From assembly GCA_946567425.1 (NCBI GenBank), contig CAMNXF010000001.1, positions 185,719-249,718 of the forward strand: 64,000 nucleotides of DNA, written 5' to 3'. This document shows, piece by piece, positions 8,111 to 16,692 of this stretch. Made by a program: the position numbers and the translations under genes. This DNA is from an uncultured Clostridia bacterium (GTDB taxonomy: Bacteria > Bacillota > Clostridia > Oscillospirales > Ruminococcaceae). A model generated the notes under the pieces. It did no database searches. It was given only the letters and a program-made list of their open reading frames with translations, and was not told where the DNA came from. Every line of letters begins with the position of its first letter. Position 1 is the stretch's first letter.

Positions 8111-9151
8111 ATGGAGCACAAGGGTACGGTAACTCTTGAAACGGAACGGCTGGTACTGCGTAAATTTACCGTGGACGACGCGCAAGCCGCGTTCAGAAAC
8201 TGGACCTCAAGCGACGCGGTAACAAAATTTCTGCGCTGGGAAACCTACAGCGATATTTCGGCAGTGCGTGATTACATAAATTTTCAGTTGGAAAACTATA
8301 AGAAAATTGAGACTTACGATTGGGCAATAGTGCTCAAAGAGCTTGGAGAACCTATTGGTTCAATAGGCGCTGTCGACTTAAATGAAAAAGCGCAAAGCGT
8401 CGAGATCGGCTACTGTATCGGCGAGCGATGGTGGCGATGCGGCTATATGAGCGAGGCGCTTTCGGCGGTTATCGCGTTCTTTTTCGAGGAGGTCGGCGTA
8501 AACCGCATTTATTCGGAGCACGATCCGCGAAATCTCAATTCGGGAAAGGTAATGCAAAAGTGCGGAATGAAGTATGAGGGCACTCTTCGTCAAGCTGATT
8601 ATAACAATTCGGGTATCTGCGACACCTGCGTTTACGGTATACTCGCGGAGGAATACAATGTAAATCTTGAAACCGAGCGGCTGATACATAAGGCGGTTCC
8701 GAATATGAAAGGATCAAAAATGAGTGATACCGACATTGAACGGGAAATGTATGAACGCGCTGCAAAGCTTATCGAACGCCGTTATCCGAAAGGTTGGGGC
8801 GGCGCGGCGGTAGTACATACAGAGAACGGTAAATTTTACACAAGCGTTTCGATCGAATGCGCGAATGCTTCCGCCGCTTTGTGTATAGAAACGGGCGCAA
8901 TGCTCGAAGCCCACAAATTCAACGAGCGTGTAACGCACTGCCTTTGCCTTGTTCGCTATGACGAAAGCTCGCCGTATAAGGTTTTGTCTCCGTGCGGTAT
9001 TTGTCAGGAACGGCTGAGATTTTGGGGCGACGTTCTATGCGCGGTCACAACGGAGGATAATTCCCTGCTGTTCGTTCCACTGAAAGAATTGCAGCCATAT
9101 CATTGGACAAAGGCATATCCCGAAAACTTATTGGAAAGATTCGGAGGTTAA
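8111..9151 (+). CDS. GNAT acetyltransferase fused to cytidine deaminase-like domain
   Basis: This 346-residue protein has two domains. Residues 1-180 are a RimJ/RimL-type GNAT N-acetyltransferase (LETERLVLRKF at the start, GYCIGERWWRCGYMSEAL as acetyl-CoA loop, NSGKVMQKCGM). Residues 204-346 are a complete cytidine deaminase-like domain with the zinc and catalytic residues CIE (in ALCIETGAM) and PCGICQE. The linker contains a second short LETERLI motif, as if the junction arose from tandem GNAT-like sequence. An internal in-frame ATG at 8720 follows GGATC and could also give the deaminase alone. The two parts are normally separate proteins. Substrates are unknown: the deaminase half belongs to a group often annotated only as cytidine deaminase. 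The next gene, an ElaA-like GNAT, starts one base after the stop. Confidence 0.85.
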   Translation: MEHKGTVTLETERLVLRKFTVDDAQAAFRNWTSSDAVTKFLRWETYSDISAVRDYINFQLENYKKIETYDWAIVLKELGEPIGSIGAVDLNEKAQSVEIGYCIGERWWRCGYMSEALSAVIAFFFEEVGVNRIYSEHDPRNLNSGKVMQKCGMKYEGTLRQADYNNSGICDTCVYGILAEEYNVNLETERLIHKAVPNMKGSKMSDTDIEREMYERAAKLIERRYPKGWGGAAVVHTENGKFYTSVSIECANASAALCIETGAMLEAHKFNERVTHCLCLVRYDESSPYKVLSPCGICQERLRFWGDVLCAVTTEDNSLLFVPLKELQPYHWTKAYPENLLERFGG

Positions 9152-9152
9152 A

Positions 9153-9602
9153 ATGAAACTGATGATCAAACATTTCTCGGAGCTGTCGACCGAGGAGCTT
9201 TACGATATAATACAGGCGCGCGTGGATATTTTCGTCGTAGAGCAGAAATGCCCCTACCGCGAGCTTGACGACAAGGACCGAAACGCCTACCACATCTGGC
9301 TTCGCGACGAAAACGGAATTATTGCGTATCTGCGCACGCTTGACAAGGGCGTTGCGTTCGAGGAGGCGTCTATCGGACGGATAATAACCGTTCGGCGAAG
9401 CCAGGGCTACGGCGCGGTTATTATGCGCGAGGGCATAAAATTCGCGCTTGAGAAGTACAAAACAGACAAGCTCAAAATTATGGCGCAGCACTACGCCAAG
9501 GGCTTTTACGAGAAATTCGGCTTCGTGCAGTGCTCCGAGCCGTTCGACGACGACGGCATTGAGCATATCAATATGATATTGGAGCATAACGTAAGACCGT
9601 GA
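9153..9602 (+). CDS. ElaA-like GNAT acetyltransferase
   Basis: This 149-residue GNAT protein is of the ElaA type. It shows the conserved start (LYDIIQARVDIFVVEQKCPY), the RELDDKDRNAYHIW motif and the acetyl-CoA loop (ITVRRSQGYGAVIMREGI), and ends with AQHYAKGFYEKFGF. The target is not known for the family. GGAGG at 9144-9148 lies inside the end of the upstream fusion gene, so the two are one operon. A clear terminator hairpin follows at 9631-9652. Length is normal for ElaA. Confidence 0.9.
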   Translation: MKLMIKHFSELSTEELYDIIQARVDIFVVEQKCPYRELDDKDRNAYHIWLRDENGIIAYLRTLDKGVAFEEASIGRIITVRRSQGYGAVIMREGIKFALEKYKTDKLKIMAQHYAKGFYEKFGFVQCSEPFDDDGIEHINMILEHNVRP

Positions 9603-9630
9603 GCTGCTCCCGTGTGAAAACCGACGAAAA

Positions 9631-9652
9631 AAGCCCCTGTAATAAGGGGCTT
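9631..9652. terminator. Terminator between elaA-like gene and nth
   Basis: Stem AAGCCCCT/AGGGGCTT with 6-base loop, A-run before and T-rich after. It is placed between converging genes and can serve both. Confidence 0.85.
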
Positions 9653-9665
9653 TATAATATGTAGA

Positions 9666-10310
9666 TTATTTGCTTTTGCGGTTATTCTCCGCGCAGAGTG
9701 CGGCGAGCGCGCACTCGGAGCACTTGGGCGCTCTCGCGGAGCAGACTCCTCTGCCGTGCCATACAAGGCGGTGACAGAAGTACAGCCCCTCCTCGGGCGG
9801 AACTATGGCGCGGAGCTGTTTTTCCACTTGAGCCGCGTCCTTGCCCTGCGACAAGCCGAGCCTGTTCGTCAGCCGTATAACGTGAGTATCGCAGACCATT
9901 GCGGGCTTTCCGTAGAGATCGCCGACCATAAGGTTCGCGGTCTTGCGTCCTACCCCCGGCAGTTTTACGAGCTCCTCTATCGTATCGGGAACTTCGCCGC
10001 CGTAAACGTCCTTTAGCACGCGGCACATCTCAACGATATCCTGCGCCTTGGTGTGATAGAGACCGCAGGACTTTATGTATTCCTCCACCTCGGAGACTTC
10101 CGCGTTAGCGAACGAGTCCACGCTCGGGAAACGCTTGAACAGCGCGGGCGTTACGAGGTTCACGCGCTTGTCGGTGCACTGCGCGGAAAGCCTTGTCGCG
10201 ATAAGCAGCTCGTGCGGCTGATTGTACTGCAGCGCGCACTTCACCTCGGGGTATTCCCTTTTCAGCAGCTCGATAATTTCGGCTGCTCTTTGTTTTTTTG
10301 AAATTCTCAT
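9666..10310 (-). CDS. nth: Endonuclease III
   Basis: This 214-residue DNA glycosylase/AP lyase removes oxidised pyrimidines in base excision repair. The helix-hairpin-helix is LPGVGRKTAN (residues about 115-124), and the catalytic Lys lies there. The catalytic Asp is in VCDTHVIRL. The C-terminal iron-sulfur loop keeps all four cysteines in the C-x6-C-x2-C-x5-C spacing (CSARAPKCSECALAALC). Length is standard. The start overlaps the end of the upstream CBS-domain gene by 4 bases, so the two are coupled. Confidence 0.96.
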   Translation of the reverse strand: MRISKKQRAAEIIELLKREYPEVKCALQYNQPHELLIATRLSAQCTDKRVNLVTPALFKRFPSVDSFANAEVSEVEEYIKSCGLYHTKAQDIVEMCRVLKDVYGGEVPDTIEELVKLPGVGRKTANLMVGDLYGKPAMVCDTHVIRLTNRLGLSQGKDAAQVEKQLRAIVPPEEGLYFCHRLVWHGRGVCSARAPKCSECALAALCAENNRKSK

Positions 10311-11257
10311 TCCTCGTCCTCTGTCGGCTCGGGCAGTCTGGCAGCCCGTATTTTCAGAATGTTCCTATCCTCGACCTGTATAACGGTAAGCCTTACGCCC
10401 TCGTATTCCACGGCGGGCGTCACAAACTCCGTGCCCTCGGGGATATATCCCAGCTTGTCGGTTACGAAGCCCGAGATCGTCTCGTATTCGTGATCTTCGG
10501 GCAGCTCGATCCCGAACAGCCCGAACACCTCCTCGGGGTCGGCTTCTCCCGCGGCGTCGCAGGTATCCTCGTCAATCCTTGTTATCAACTGCTTTTCATC
10601 GTCGTATTCGTCCTGAATGTTGCCCATTACCGCTTCGATAAGATCCTCGAGCGTGACTATGCCCGCCGTTCCGCCGTACTCGTCCACAACCACTGCCATT
10701 CCCGACTTCATCTCGGTGAGTGTCTTGAACACGTCGGGGCAGGAGCACGATTCGGGAACATAGCTTACGTCGCGCAGAAAATCCCCGATCTTAAAGTCGG
10801 ACAGATCAGTCTTTCCGATAAGACAAAGCAGGTCTTTGACAATGATTATTCCGACGATCCTGTCAATGCTCTCCTCGTATGCGGGTATTCTTGAAAAGCC
10901 CAGATCGAGCGCCAGATATATCAGATCGTCCAGCGTTATTGTATTTATGTCCACGCCCACGATATTCGTGCGATGGGTCATAACGTCGGCGGCGGTGCGG
11001 TTGTCGAACTTGAAGATGTTGTTTATCATCTGCGCCGAGTTTTCCTCGATACCGTCCTCGTCGTCATCGCTCGCAAGCGCGTCCACAAGGTCGCGAACTT
11101 CGTCCTCCGTCACGTCCGCATAGTTCGCGCCGAGCGCCGACTTCAGCAGCGCTGTGAGTCCCTTGTTCAGCCAGATAAGCGGCGCTAACAGCACTTTTCC
11201 GACCTTGTGTTCGTTTTCCTGTTTATCGCTAATACTTCGACTGCCGTCAGTATCCAT
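10307..11257 (-). CDS. CBS-pair/CorC-HlyC domain protein lacking the DUF21 membrane domain
   Basis: This 316-residue protein has two CBS motifs (about 90-200: ADVMTHRTNIVGVD ... VDEYGGTAGIVTLEDLIEAV) and a C-terminal CorC/HlyC domain (YETISGFVTDKLGYIPEG), the cytosolic half of the CorC/TlyC/CNNM family linked to Mg/Co export. The usual N-terminal DUF21 transmembrane domain is absent. The protein begins with a short polar stretch and then the helix (LLAPLIWLNKGLTALLKSALG) that normally follows the last membrane segment. It therefore looks like a natural or recent N-terminal truncation at the domain boundary. It is coupled to nth by a 4-base overlap. A role in ion transport is doubtful without the membrane part; nucleotide sensing by the CBS pair could remain. 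Confidence 0.85.
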   Translation of the reverse strand: MDTDGSRSISDKQENEHKVGKVLLAPLIWLNKGLTALLKSALGANYADVTEDEVRDLVDALASDDDEDGIEENSAQMINNIFKFDNRTAADVMTHRTNIVGVDINTITLDDLIYLALDLGFSRIPAYEESIDRIVGIIIVKDLLCLIGKTDLSDFKIGDFLRDVSYVPESCSCPDVFKTLTEMKSGMAVVVDEYGGTAGIVTLEDLIEAVMGNIQDEYDDEKQLITRIDEDTCDAAGEADPEEVFGLFGIELPEDHEYETISGFVTDKLGYIPEGTEFVTPAVEYEGVRLTVIQVEDRNILKIRAARLPEPTEDEE

Positions 11258-11272
11258 AAATCCTCCGTAAAA

Positions 11273-11722
11273 TTATAAATTTAAACCCATGTTTTCATCG
11301 TTTGCGTTAAATCCGAGCGACGTATAAAGCGGTCTGCCGTTTTCGGTAGCGTCAAGCGAGACGTAGCTTACGCCTCGTTCCCGCGCCTCATCGAGCAGCA
11401 TTGTCACCATTTTCCGCGCGATGCCGCGCCGCCGATAATCGGCGTTGGTGTATACGTTCATAATATGCGCGCGTTTCCCCGACGGGTGGTCGTAAGTCGG
11501 CATTACCGTAAAGTAACATATCGTCGCACACCCGACAGCCCTTTCGCCGTCGAATGCAAGTACGGTAGTCTGATTACCGTGCCTGAAAAACTCCTCGGAA
11601 AGCCGAGTGAACTCTCCCTCAAACTCCGTTTCGGGTTTATCATAAATTCCGCAAAGCAGCTCAATGCGCAGTTTTATAAATTCGCCGGCGCGCTCCGTAT
11701 CCGCTTTTTCAAATATTATCAT
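11273..11722 (-). CDS. GNAT family N-acetyltransferase
   Basis: This 149-residue GNAT protein has the acetyl-CoA loop YRRRGIARKMVTMLLDEA and the C-terminal YTSLGFNANDENMGL. The central strand MNVYTNADY precedes the loop as usual. The acceptor is unknown. Its start overlaps the end of the upstream gene by 4 bases, and a 15-base gap separates it from the CBS gene, so it sits in the middle of a minus-strand operon running from 13450 or further upstream to nth. Confidence 0.9.
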   Translation of the reverse strand: MIIFEKADTERAGEFIKLRIELLCGIYDKPETEFEGEFTRLSEEFFRHGNQTTVLAFDGERAVGCATICYFTVMPTYDHPSGKRAHIMNVYTNADYRRRGIARKMVTMLLDEARERGVSYVSLDATENGRPLYTSLGFNANDENMGLNL

Positions 11723-12678
11723 TCATGCTGCCTTTCTCCAAACTCTCTGAGAAATCTCATATATTTTATCAGCAAGATGGACTTCCACCAGTTCGCCGCC
11801 AAAGTATATTCCGTATAGTCGTTATACCATAGCCACGGCACGATATACGAGCCGTCCTCGAGCTGCGTTTCGGCAAGCAGCTCGCATTCCTTTCGGATAA
11901 GCTCTTTGTTGTCCTCAAAGAGCATACTTTCGCTGCTGATGAACCTTTCATTGTCGCTGAAAAACATTGAGGGGCGGCAGACGTACTCGGTTTTCCACCT
12001 TTCGGTATCGCGGCAGATAACACTGTTAATCTCCTCTTTGAGTTTCTCCGCGAACGTGCGCATATTCACAGGCTCCAAGCCCGCCTCCGTCAGATACTCA
12101 TACAGCCGTATAAAGCAGGCGGCATTGTGATCGTCGCCAAAGGGAACGCTGTTTATAAACCACTCGCAAGCCTGTTTCGCTATGTCCCCCGCTTTTTTAT
12201 ACAGCCCGCTCTCCTTATCGGCGTAGCGGATAATAAATCCCGCAATGTAAGCGGTAGGGTTATAGTCCCTGTAAGCCTCATCTTTATCGGAATAGCTCCA
12301 CCATACCGCGTGTGGGTAGTCGTCGTTGGTTTGCACGGTATTCAGCCACTTATTATGCTTTTCCGAGAAATCCGCGCCGCTGTCAAGGTAGCGGAGAATT
12401 TCCTTGATAATCGGGTGAGAACCGTCCTCAAAGCCGATTTCACGCAGTATCTCGCAAGCTTTCCATGTATGCATGGGGCACGAATTCGGATTGAAGTTGT
12501 CCGCTTCAAGCGCGTGTCCGAAACCGCCGTCCGCGTTCTGATACGCCGCAAGCGCGGTGAGAACGTCCTCGCGGTTTCCTCCCTCAAAATGGTAACGCCA
12601 GCGCGCCAAATCTACAGGGCGTGCGTTGCGGTAAATGAAAACGCGCGCTTTTCCGAAAATTTCACTGTATTTACTCAT
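11719..12678 (-). CDS. Terpenoid-cyclase-fold (prenyltransferase/squalene-oxidase repeat) protein
   Basis: This 319-residue protein has an alpha/alpha-barrel repeat of the terpenoid cyclase/prenyltransferase superfamily: ALAAYQNADGGFGHALEAD near residue 45 and ETQLEDGSYIVPWLWYND near 280 are the Q-x-x-DG-x repeats. No signal peptide and no DxDD or DCTAE cyclase motif is seen, so a catalytic cyclase is unlikely. Cytosolic proteins of this kind are usually left as hypothetical. The end overlaps the GNAT start, and the start overlaps the end of tatD by 8 bases. The fold is likely; the function is unknown. Confidence 0.75.
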   Translation of the reverse strand: MSKYSEIFGKARVFIYRNARPVDLARWRYHFEGGNREDVLTALAAYQNADGGFGHALEADNFNPNSCPMHTWKACEILREIGFEDGSHPIIKEILRYLDSGADFSEKHNKWLNTVQTNDDYPHAVWWSYSDKDEAYRDYNPTAYIAGFIIRYADKESGLYKKAGDIAKQACEWFINSVPFGDDHNAACFIRLYEYLTEAGLEPVNMRTFAEKLKEEINSVICRDTERWKTEYVCRPSMFFSDNERFISSESMLFEDNKELIRKECELLAETQLEDGSYIVPWLWYNDYTEYTLAANWWKSILLIKYMRFLREFGERQHE

Positions 12679-13450
12679 CAGTATTCTCCGTCCCGAAAAA
12701 CAGTCTTTCGCCGTTTTTCCTTGCGATATCTATCATTTCCTCGGTGAAAACGCCCTTTATCTCCGCCATTTTCGCGGCGGTAAACGCGATCATCGAGCTA
12801 TCCGAGCGCTCTCCGCGGTGAGGAACGGGCGCCATATACGGGCAGTCCGTTTCGAGCAGCAGACGCTCTATCGGCGTTTCTGCGCAAGCCGCACACGCCT
12901 TTTTAGAATTCTTAAATGTCAGCACTCCCGTAAACCCGATATACATTCCGAGCTTAACGACCTCGCGCGCGGTCTCGGCGCTGCCCGAAAAGCAGTGCAG
13001 CACTCCGCGCGGTTTGTATTTGCGGAGTATCTCCATAGTATCTCCCGAAGCGTCGCGCGAGTGGATAATAACTGGTAAGTCGAGCCGCTTTGCCATTTCA
13101 AGCTGCTTGATGAAAACGTCGTGCTGAACTTCGCGGCTCGGTTCGGGGTAGTGATAGTCAAGCCCTATTTCGCCCAGCGCGACGACCTTTTTATGCTCCA
13201 ACAGCTTTTCCAACAGGCTCTCCCAGTTGTCAGGCAAGTCTGAGGCATTCTCGGGGTGAATACCCGCCGACGCGTAAATATAGCCGTACCGTTCGGCAAG
13301 TGCGATCTCCTCCATGCTCGACGGAATATCGCAGCCGACCGCGAGAACACGTCCGACATTTTTGCTCGGCAATTCGGCGAGAATGTCGTCAAGCTCCCCG
13401 CCGAAATCTTCTTTAAAATAGTGTGCGTGCGTATCAAAAATATTGCCCAT
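12671..13450 (-). CDS. tatD: TatD family metal-dependent DNase
   Basis: This 259-residue TIM-barrel hydrolase has the TatD metal ligands in order: FDTHAHY at the N-terminus, GEIGLDYHY near 95, PVIIHSRDA, LHCFSG and LLETDCPYMAP. TatD proteins are 3'-5' DNA exonucleases acting in repair and DNA turnover. In Firmicutes tatD commonly follows metG, and here metG lies two genes upstream on the same strand. The stop overlaps the next gene, and its start touches the end of the 215-residue gene. Confidence 0.94.
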   Translation of the reverse strand: MGNIFDTHAHYFKEDFGGELDDILAELPSKNVGRVLAVGCDIPSSMEEIALAERYGYIYASAGIHPENASDLPDNWESLLEKLLEHKKVVALGEIGLDYHYPEPSREVQHDVFIKQLEMAKRLDLPVIIHSRDASGDTMEILRKYKPRGVLHCFSGSAETAREVVKLGMYIGFTGVLTFKNSKKACAACAETPIERLLLETDCPYMAPVPHRGERSDSSMIAFTAAKMAEIKGVFTEEMIDIARKNGERLFFGTENTDE

Positions 13451-14097
13451 TACGCCGCTCCGTTAAAGTACGCCTCGAGAACGAGCTGCTTTGTTTCGTA
13501 GCTCTCCAGCGGCAAACGTCCGCGCCCGCCGAACAGCTTTTCGGTGTCGCCGAACGCCGACAGGAACGACCGCTCCAGCAGACCCGCCTTGTCCTCGCCC
13601 TCAATGTTCACGCAGTCGAAGAACATAAGCAGCCGTGCGGCAGTCTCGTCGGGCTGCCAGTATTCCTCGGTGTTTTCTTCGGCGGCAGAGCTGCCGTAAA
13701 GCTGCCGCAGCTGCGCTAGCAGCTCCTCGGCGTACATTTTCGCGCCCACGCTCGGAACGTTTCCCGAAAGCACCTCGCCCTGTTTCACGAACATAGCACG
13801 GATAATATGGCTCACGCCCTTTGTCATACGCTCCTCAAGAGACGCGGGAGCGCTCTGCTCATCAACCTTTTCGATCATATCCTCGGTATTCTCCTTTTGC
13901 GCGAGGTTGTTGTCGGCGGTCTGCTTCTGCGCCGATTTCTTGGTGTAGGCGGGAGTAAACGCCGCTTCGGATTTTACAAAGCTGTCAGTATGCTCGGCGG
14001 CAAGCGTGCTGGTCTTGGTTTCCGTGCGCTGCGTCGAGGCTTTTGTCAATGTGGTCTGATTTATCGAGCCTATATCGGCTATTCTTGAAATATCCAT
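13450..14097 (-). CDS. Hypothetical protein with low-complexity N-terminus
   Basis: I do not recognise this 215-residue protein. The first 90 residues are Thr/Ser/Lys/Gln-rich and probably disordered (TKASTQRTETKTSTLAAEHT). The rest is helical (LEERMTKGVSHIIRAMFVKQ, ALLERSFLSAFGDTEKLF) and ends in a short conserved-looking tail (LPLESYETKQLVLEAYFNG). There is no signal peptide or membrane segment. The start has a G-rich ribosome binding site (GGGGGAAATG region). It is placed between a PH-domain gene and tatD in a minus-strand run. Its layout resembles small proteins that bind cell-surface or motility components, but that is only an impression. Confidence 0.7.
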   Translation of the reverse strand: MDISRIADIGSINQTTLTKASTQRTETKTSTLAAEHTDSFVKSEAAFTPAYTKKSAQKQTADNNLAQKENTEDMIEKVDEQSAPASLEERMTKGVSHIIRAMFVKQGEVLSGNVPSVGAKMYAEELLAQLRQLYGSSAAEENTEEYWQPDETAARLLMFFDCVNIEGEDKAGLLERSFLSAFGDTEKLFGGRGRLPLESYETKQLVLEAYFNGAA

Positions 14098-14135
14098 ACT
14101 TCATTTCCCCCTTCCATGGGTTGATCCGGAGCAAT

Positions 14136-14555
14136 TTATCTCATAAATTCATCATGATCCTCGCCGCAAAGCTCCTCGTCGTGATCGTGCGGCTGGAACC
14201 CGAGAATATCTCTTCCGCGCGTTCCGTATCTGTCGCGTTGTGTGTCAACGTACTTCTCGAGCACGGTCAGAAAATCCCGCGGCTTTTTTATCGACTTTAT
14301 CTCCTTTACTGGAGTGTCGACGTCCTTGCAGTTGAGTATTACCGTGCCGCAGCCGAACATTCTCTGTCCGAGCGGCAGCCGCAGGCTTTTGTCGAGGATA
14401 CGGTACAGTTCCACCTCGTCCTCGACAATATTCAGAAAACCTTTGCGGGTTATCAGCTTCTTTTCGGTGAGTATATATCTTGTGAACGACCACGGCAGTC
14501 CGAGAAACGTCCGTTTTTTGTCCGTCCACACTTGTCCTGGAACAGGTTTAGCCAT
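14136..14555 (-). CDS. Bacterial PH-domain protein
   Basis: This 139-residue protein has the bacterial pleckstrin-homology pattern (DUF304/bPH_2 type). It starts with the WSFTRYILTEKKLITRKGFL strands, followed by YRILDKSLRLPLGQR, CGTVILNCKDVDTPVKEI and the closing helix PRDFLTVLEKYVDTQR. No membrane helix is present, so it is probably cytosolic, unlike YdbT-type membrane proteins. The last 30 residues are acidic and His-rich (HDHDEELCGEDHDEF), a possible metal-binding tail. It lies directly downstream of metG on the same strand with a 49-base gap. The domain is likely; the role is unknown. Confidence 0.75.
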   Translation of the reverse strand: MAKPVPGQVWTDKKRTFLGLPWSFTRYILTEKKLITRKGFLNIVEDEVELYRILDKSLRLPLGQRMFGCGTVILNCKDVDTPVKEIKSIKKPRDFLTVLEKYVDTQRDRYGTRGRDILGFQPHDHDEELCGEDHDEFMR

Positions 14556-14604
14556 TTTGTCCTCCTAATCTTATGGGCAAACGCTCGCTTTGCGCTGCCT
14601 GCCG

Positions 14605-16542
14605 TTACCGTATTACAGAGCCGTTCGGAACGTCCTTGTCGAGAAACAGCACCCGAACGTCGTCATCTCCTGCGTCGCAAGCGAGTATCATACCCTCGGA
14701 CAGCTCTCCGCAGAGCTTGGCGGGCGCGAGATTAGCCACGAACACTATCTTCTTTCCCACCAAGTCCTCGGGTTTATACCACTTCGCGATACCCGAAACT
14801 ATCTGCCGTCCGTTACGTCCGTCGTCGACGGTGAGCTTGAGCAGCTTTTTCGCCTTTGCAACCTTTTCGCAGGTGGTGATCTCGCCGCTGCGCAGTTTAA
14901 TTTCGGCGAATTGGTCGATATTGATGATATTCGCCTTGTCTAAATCTTCGTCCTCGCGGATAGTCTTCGCGGGCTTTATCATTGCGTTCAGCTCGTCGAT
15001 CTCTTTGTCCGCGTCAATTCTCGGGAAAAGCACGTCTCCCTTGTGAACTGTGACGTTTTCGGGCAGCTTTCCAAACTCACCCAGAACATCGTATGCGGTA
15101 AGGCTCTCGTCTGCTCCTATTTGCTGCCATACTATGGGCATGGTGCGCGGCATAAACGCCGCCAGCAGTCCCGAGCAGATTCGTATTGTCTCCAGAAGAT
15201 TATACAGAACGCTCGCCAGACGAGCCTTTTTCTCCTCGTTCTTTCCAAGAACCCACGGTTCGGTCTCGTCGATATACTTGTTCGCGCGGGAAACGACCTT
15301 GAATATCTCCTCCAGCGCCTTTGAAAGCTGCGCTTCCTCGACAAGCGGCGCGACCGTCTCACGCAGAGACTTCGCCATATCGATAAGCTCGTCGTCGAGC
15401 GGCTCGGGCTGCCGTTCGGTCGGGAGCGTACCGCCGAAATATTTGTCCGCCATAGCCACGGTACGCGAAACGAGGTTGCCCAAATCGTTCGCCAAATCGG
15501 AGTTTATGCGGCTTATCATTATCTCGTTTGAAAAGTTGCTGTCCGAGCCGTAGGGCATATCGCGCAGTATCTGATAACGCACAGCGTCCGAGCCGTAGCG
15601 CTCCGCGAGCACAAACGGGTCGATAACGTTGCCGATAGATTTTGACATCTTCTGTCCGTTAAAGTTTATCCAGCCGTGCCCGTACAGCTTTTTCGGCAGC
15701 GGCTGATCCAGCATCATCAGGATTATAGGCCAGATGATCGAGTGGAAACGCACGATCTCCTTTGCTGTCATATGCATATCAGCGGGCCAGTATTTGCCGT
15801 AATCATCATACTTGTCGTTTTCATAGCCGAGGGCGGTTATATAGTTCGAAAGTGCGTCCACCCAAACATATACAACGTGCTTGGGGTCGAAGTCCACAGG
15901 GATACCCCATGTGAATGATGTTCTTGAAACACACAAATCCTCAAGTCCCGGCTTTATGAAGTTGTTGATCATTTCGTTGACGCGGCTTTTTGGGGAGAGA
16001 TAGTCCGTTTCGGTGAGGAATTTCTCCACCTTGTCCGCGAATTCGGACACCTTGAGGAAGTATGCCTCCTCGTGAGCGTCGATAACGTCTCGTCCGCAGT
16101 CGGGGCACTTTCCGTCCTTGAGCTGGCTTTCCGTCCAGAAACTCTCGCAGGGCGTGCAGTATTTGCCCTCATACTGCCCCTTGTAGATATAACCCTTGTC
16201 GTAGAGCCTTCTGAAGATTTTCTGTACGCTTTTTACATGATAGTCGTCGGTGGTGCGGATATAGCGCGTGTAGCTGATATCCATAGTCTCCCAAAGCTTT
16301 TTGAACTTCTCAACTATATTGTCGACATATTCCTTCGGCGCAACGCCCGCGGATTTTGCTTTTTGCTCAATCTTCAGACCGTGCTCGTCCGTTCCTGTCA
16401 GGAACATTACGTCATAGCCCTGCATTCTTTTAAAACGCGCTATTGTGTCGCAGGCTACGGTCGTGTAGCAGTGACCCACGTGCGGTTTGTCCGACGGATA
16501 GTATATCGGAGTAGTTATATAATACTTCTCTTTTTCGTTCAT
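14605..16542 (-). CDS. metG: Methionyl-tRNA synthetase
   Basis: This 645-residue class I synthetase charges tRNA-Met. It has HVGH (the HIGH motif) in PSDKPHVGHCYTT, the zinc knuckle CTPC...CPDC near residues 125-145, and QKMSKSIGNV as KMSKS loop. A C-terminal EMAP/Trbp111-like tRNA-binding domain (FAEIKLRSGEI, GIAKWYKPEDLVGKKIVFVAN) is typical of the Firmicutes enzyme. I chose ATG 16542 because AAAGGGGA (16551-16557) is 8 bases upstream; the in-frame ATG at 16563 precedes that site. I saw no T-box in the short leader. The genes downstream, down to nth, probably share its transcript in part. Confidence 0.97.
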   Translation of the reverse strand: MNEKEKYYITTPIYYPSDKPHVGHCYTTVACDTIARFKRMQGYDVMFLTGTDEHGLKIEQKAKSAGVAPKEYVDNIVEKFKKLWETMDISYTRYIRTTDDYHVKSVQKIFRRLYDKGYIYKGQYEGKYCTPCESFWTESQLKDGKCPDCGRDVIDAHEEAYFLKVSEFADKVEKFLTETDYLSPKSRVNEMINNFIKPGLEDLCVSRTSFTWGIPVDFDPKHVVYVWVDALSNYITALGYENDKYDDYGKYWPADMHMTAKEIVRFHSIIWPIILMMLDQPLPKKLYGHGWINFNGQKMSKSIGNVIDPFVLAERYGSDAVRYQILRDMPYGSDSNFSNEIMISRINSDLANDLGNLVSRTVAMADKYFGGTLPTERQPEPLDDELIDMAKSLRETVAPLVEEAQLSKALEEIFKVVSRANKYIDETEPWVLGKNEEKKARLASVLYNLLETIRICSGLLAAFMPRTMPIVWQQIGADESLTAYDVLGEFGKLPENVTVHKGDVLFPRIDADKEIDELNAMIKPAKTIREDEDLDKANIINIDQFAEIKLRSGEITTCEKVAKAKKLLKLTVDDGRNGRQIVSGIAKWYKPEDLVGKKIVFVANLAPAKLCGELSEGMILACDAGDDDVRVLFLDKDVPNGSVIR

Positions 16543-16692
16543 TGGTATCTTCCCCTTTTCCATTATTTGTTAATTTTGTAAAATATGACGAAAACGACCA
16601 TACTTATATAATTATATTATAGTACATTTTCACTCATTTTTCAAGTATTGGGAAAAAAATCAAGAAATTTTTACATATTACATAAAAAAGAC

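Noticed and set aside
12127..12747. Plus-strand frame opposite the terpenoid-cyclase-fold gene and tatD
   Set aside because: It crosses two overlapping minus-strand genes and shows no independent coding signal.
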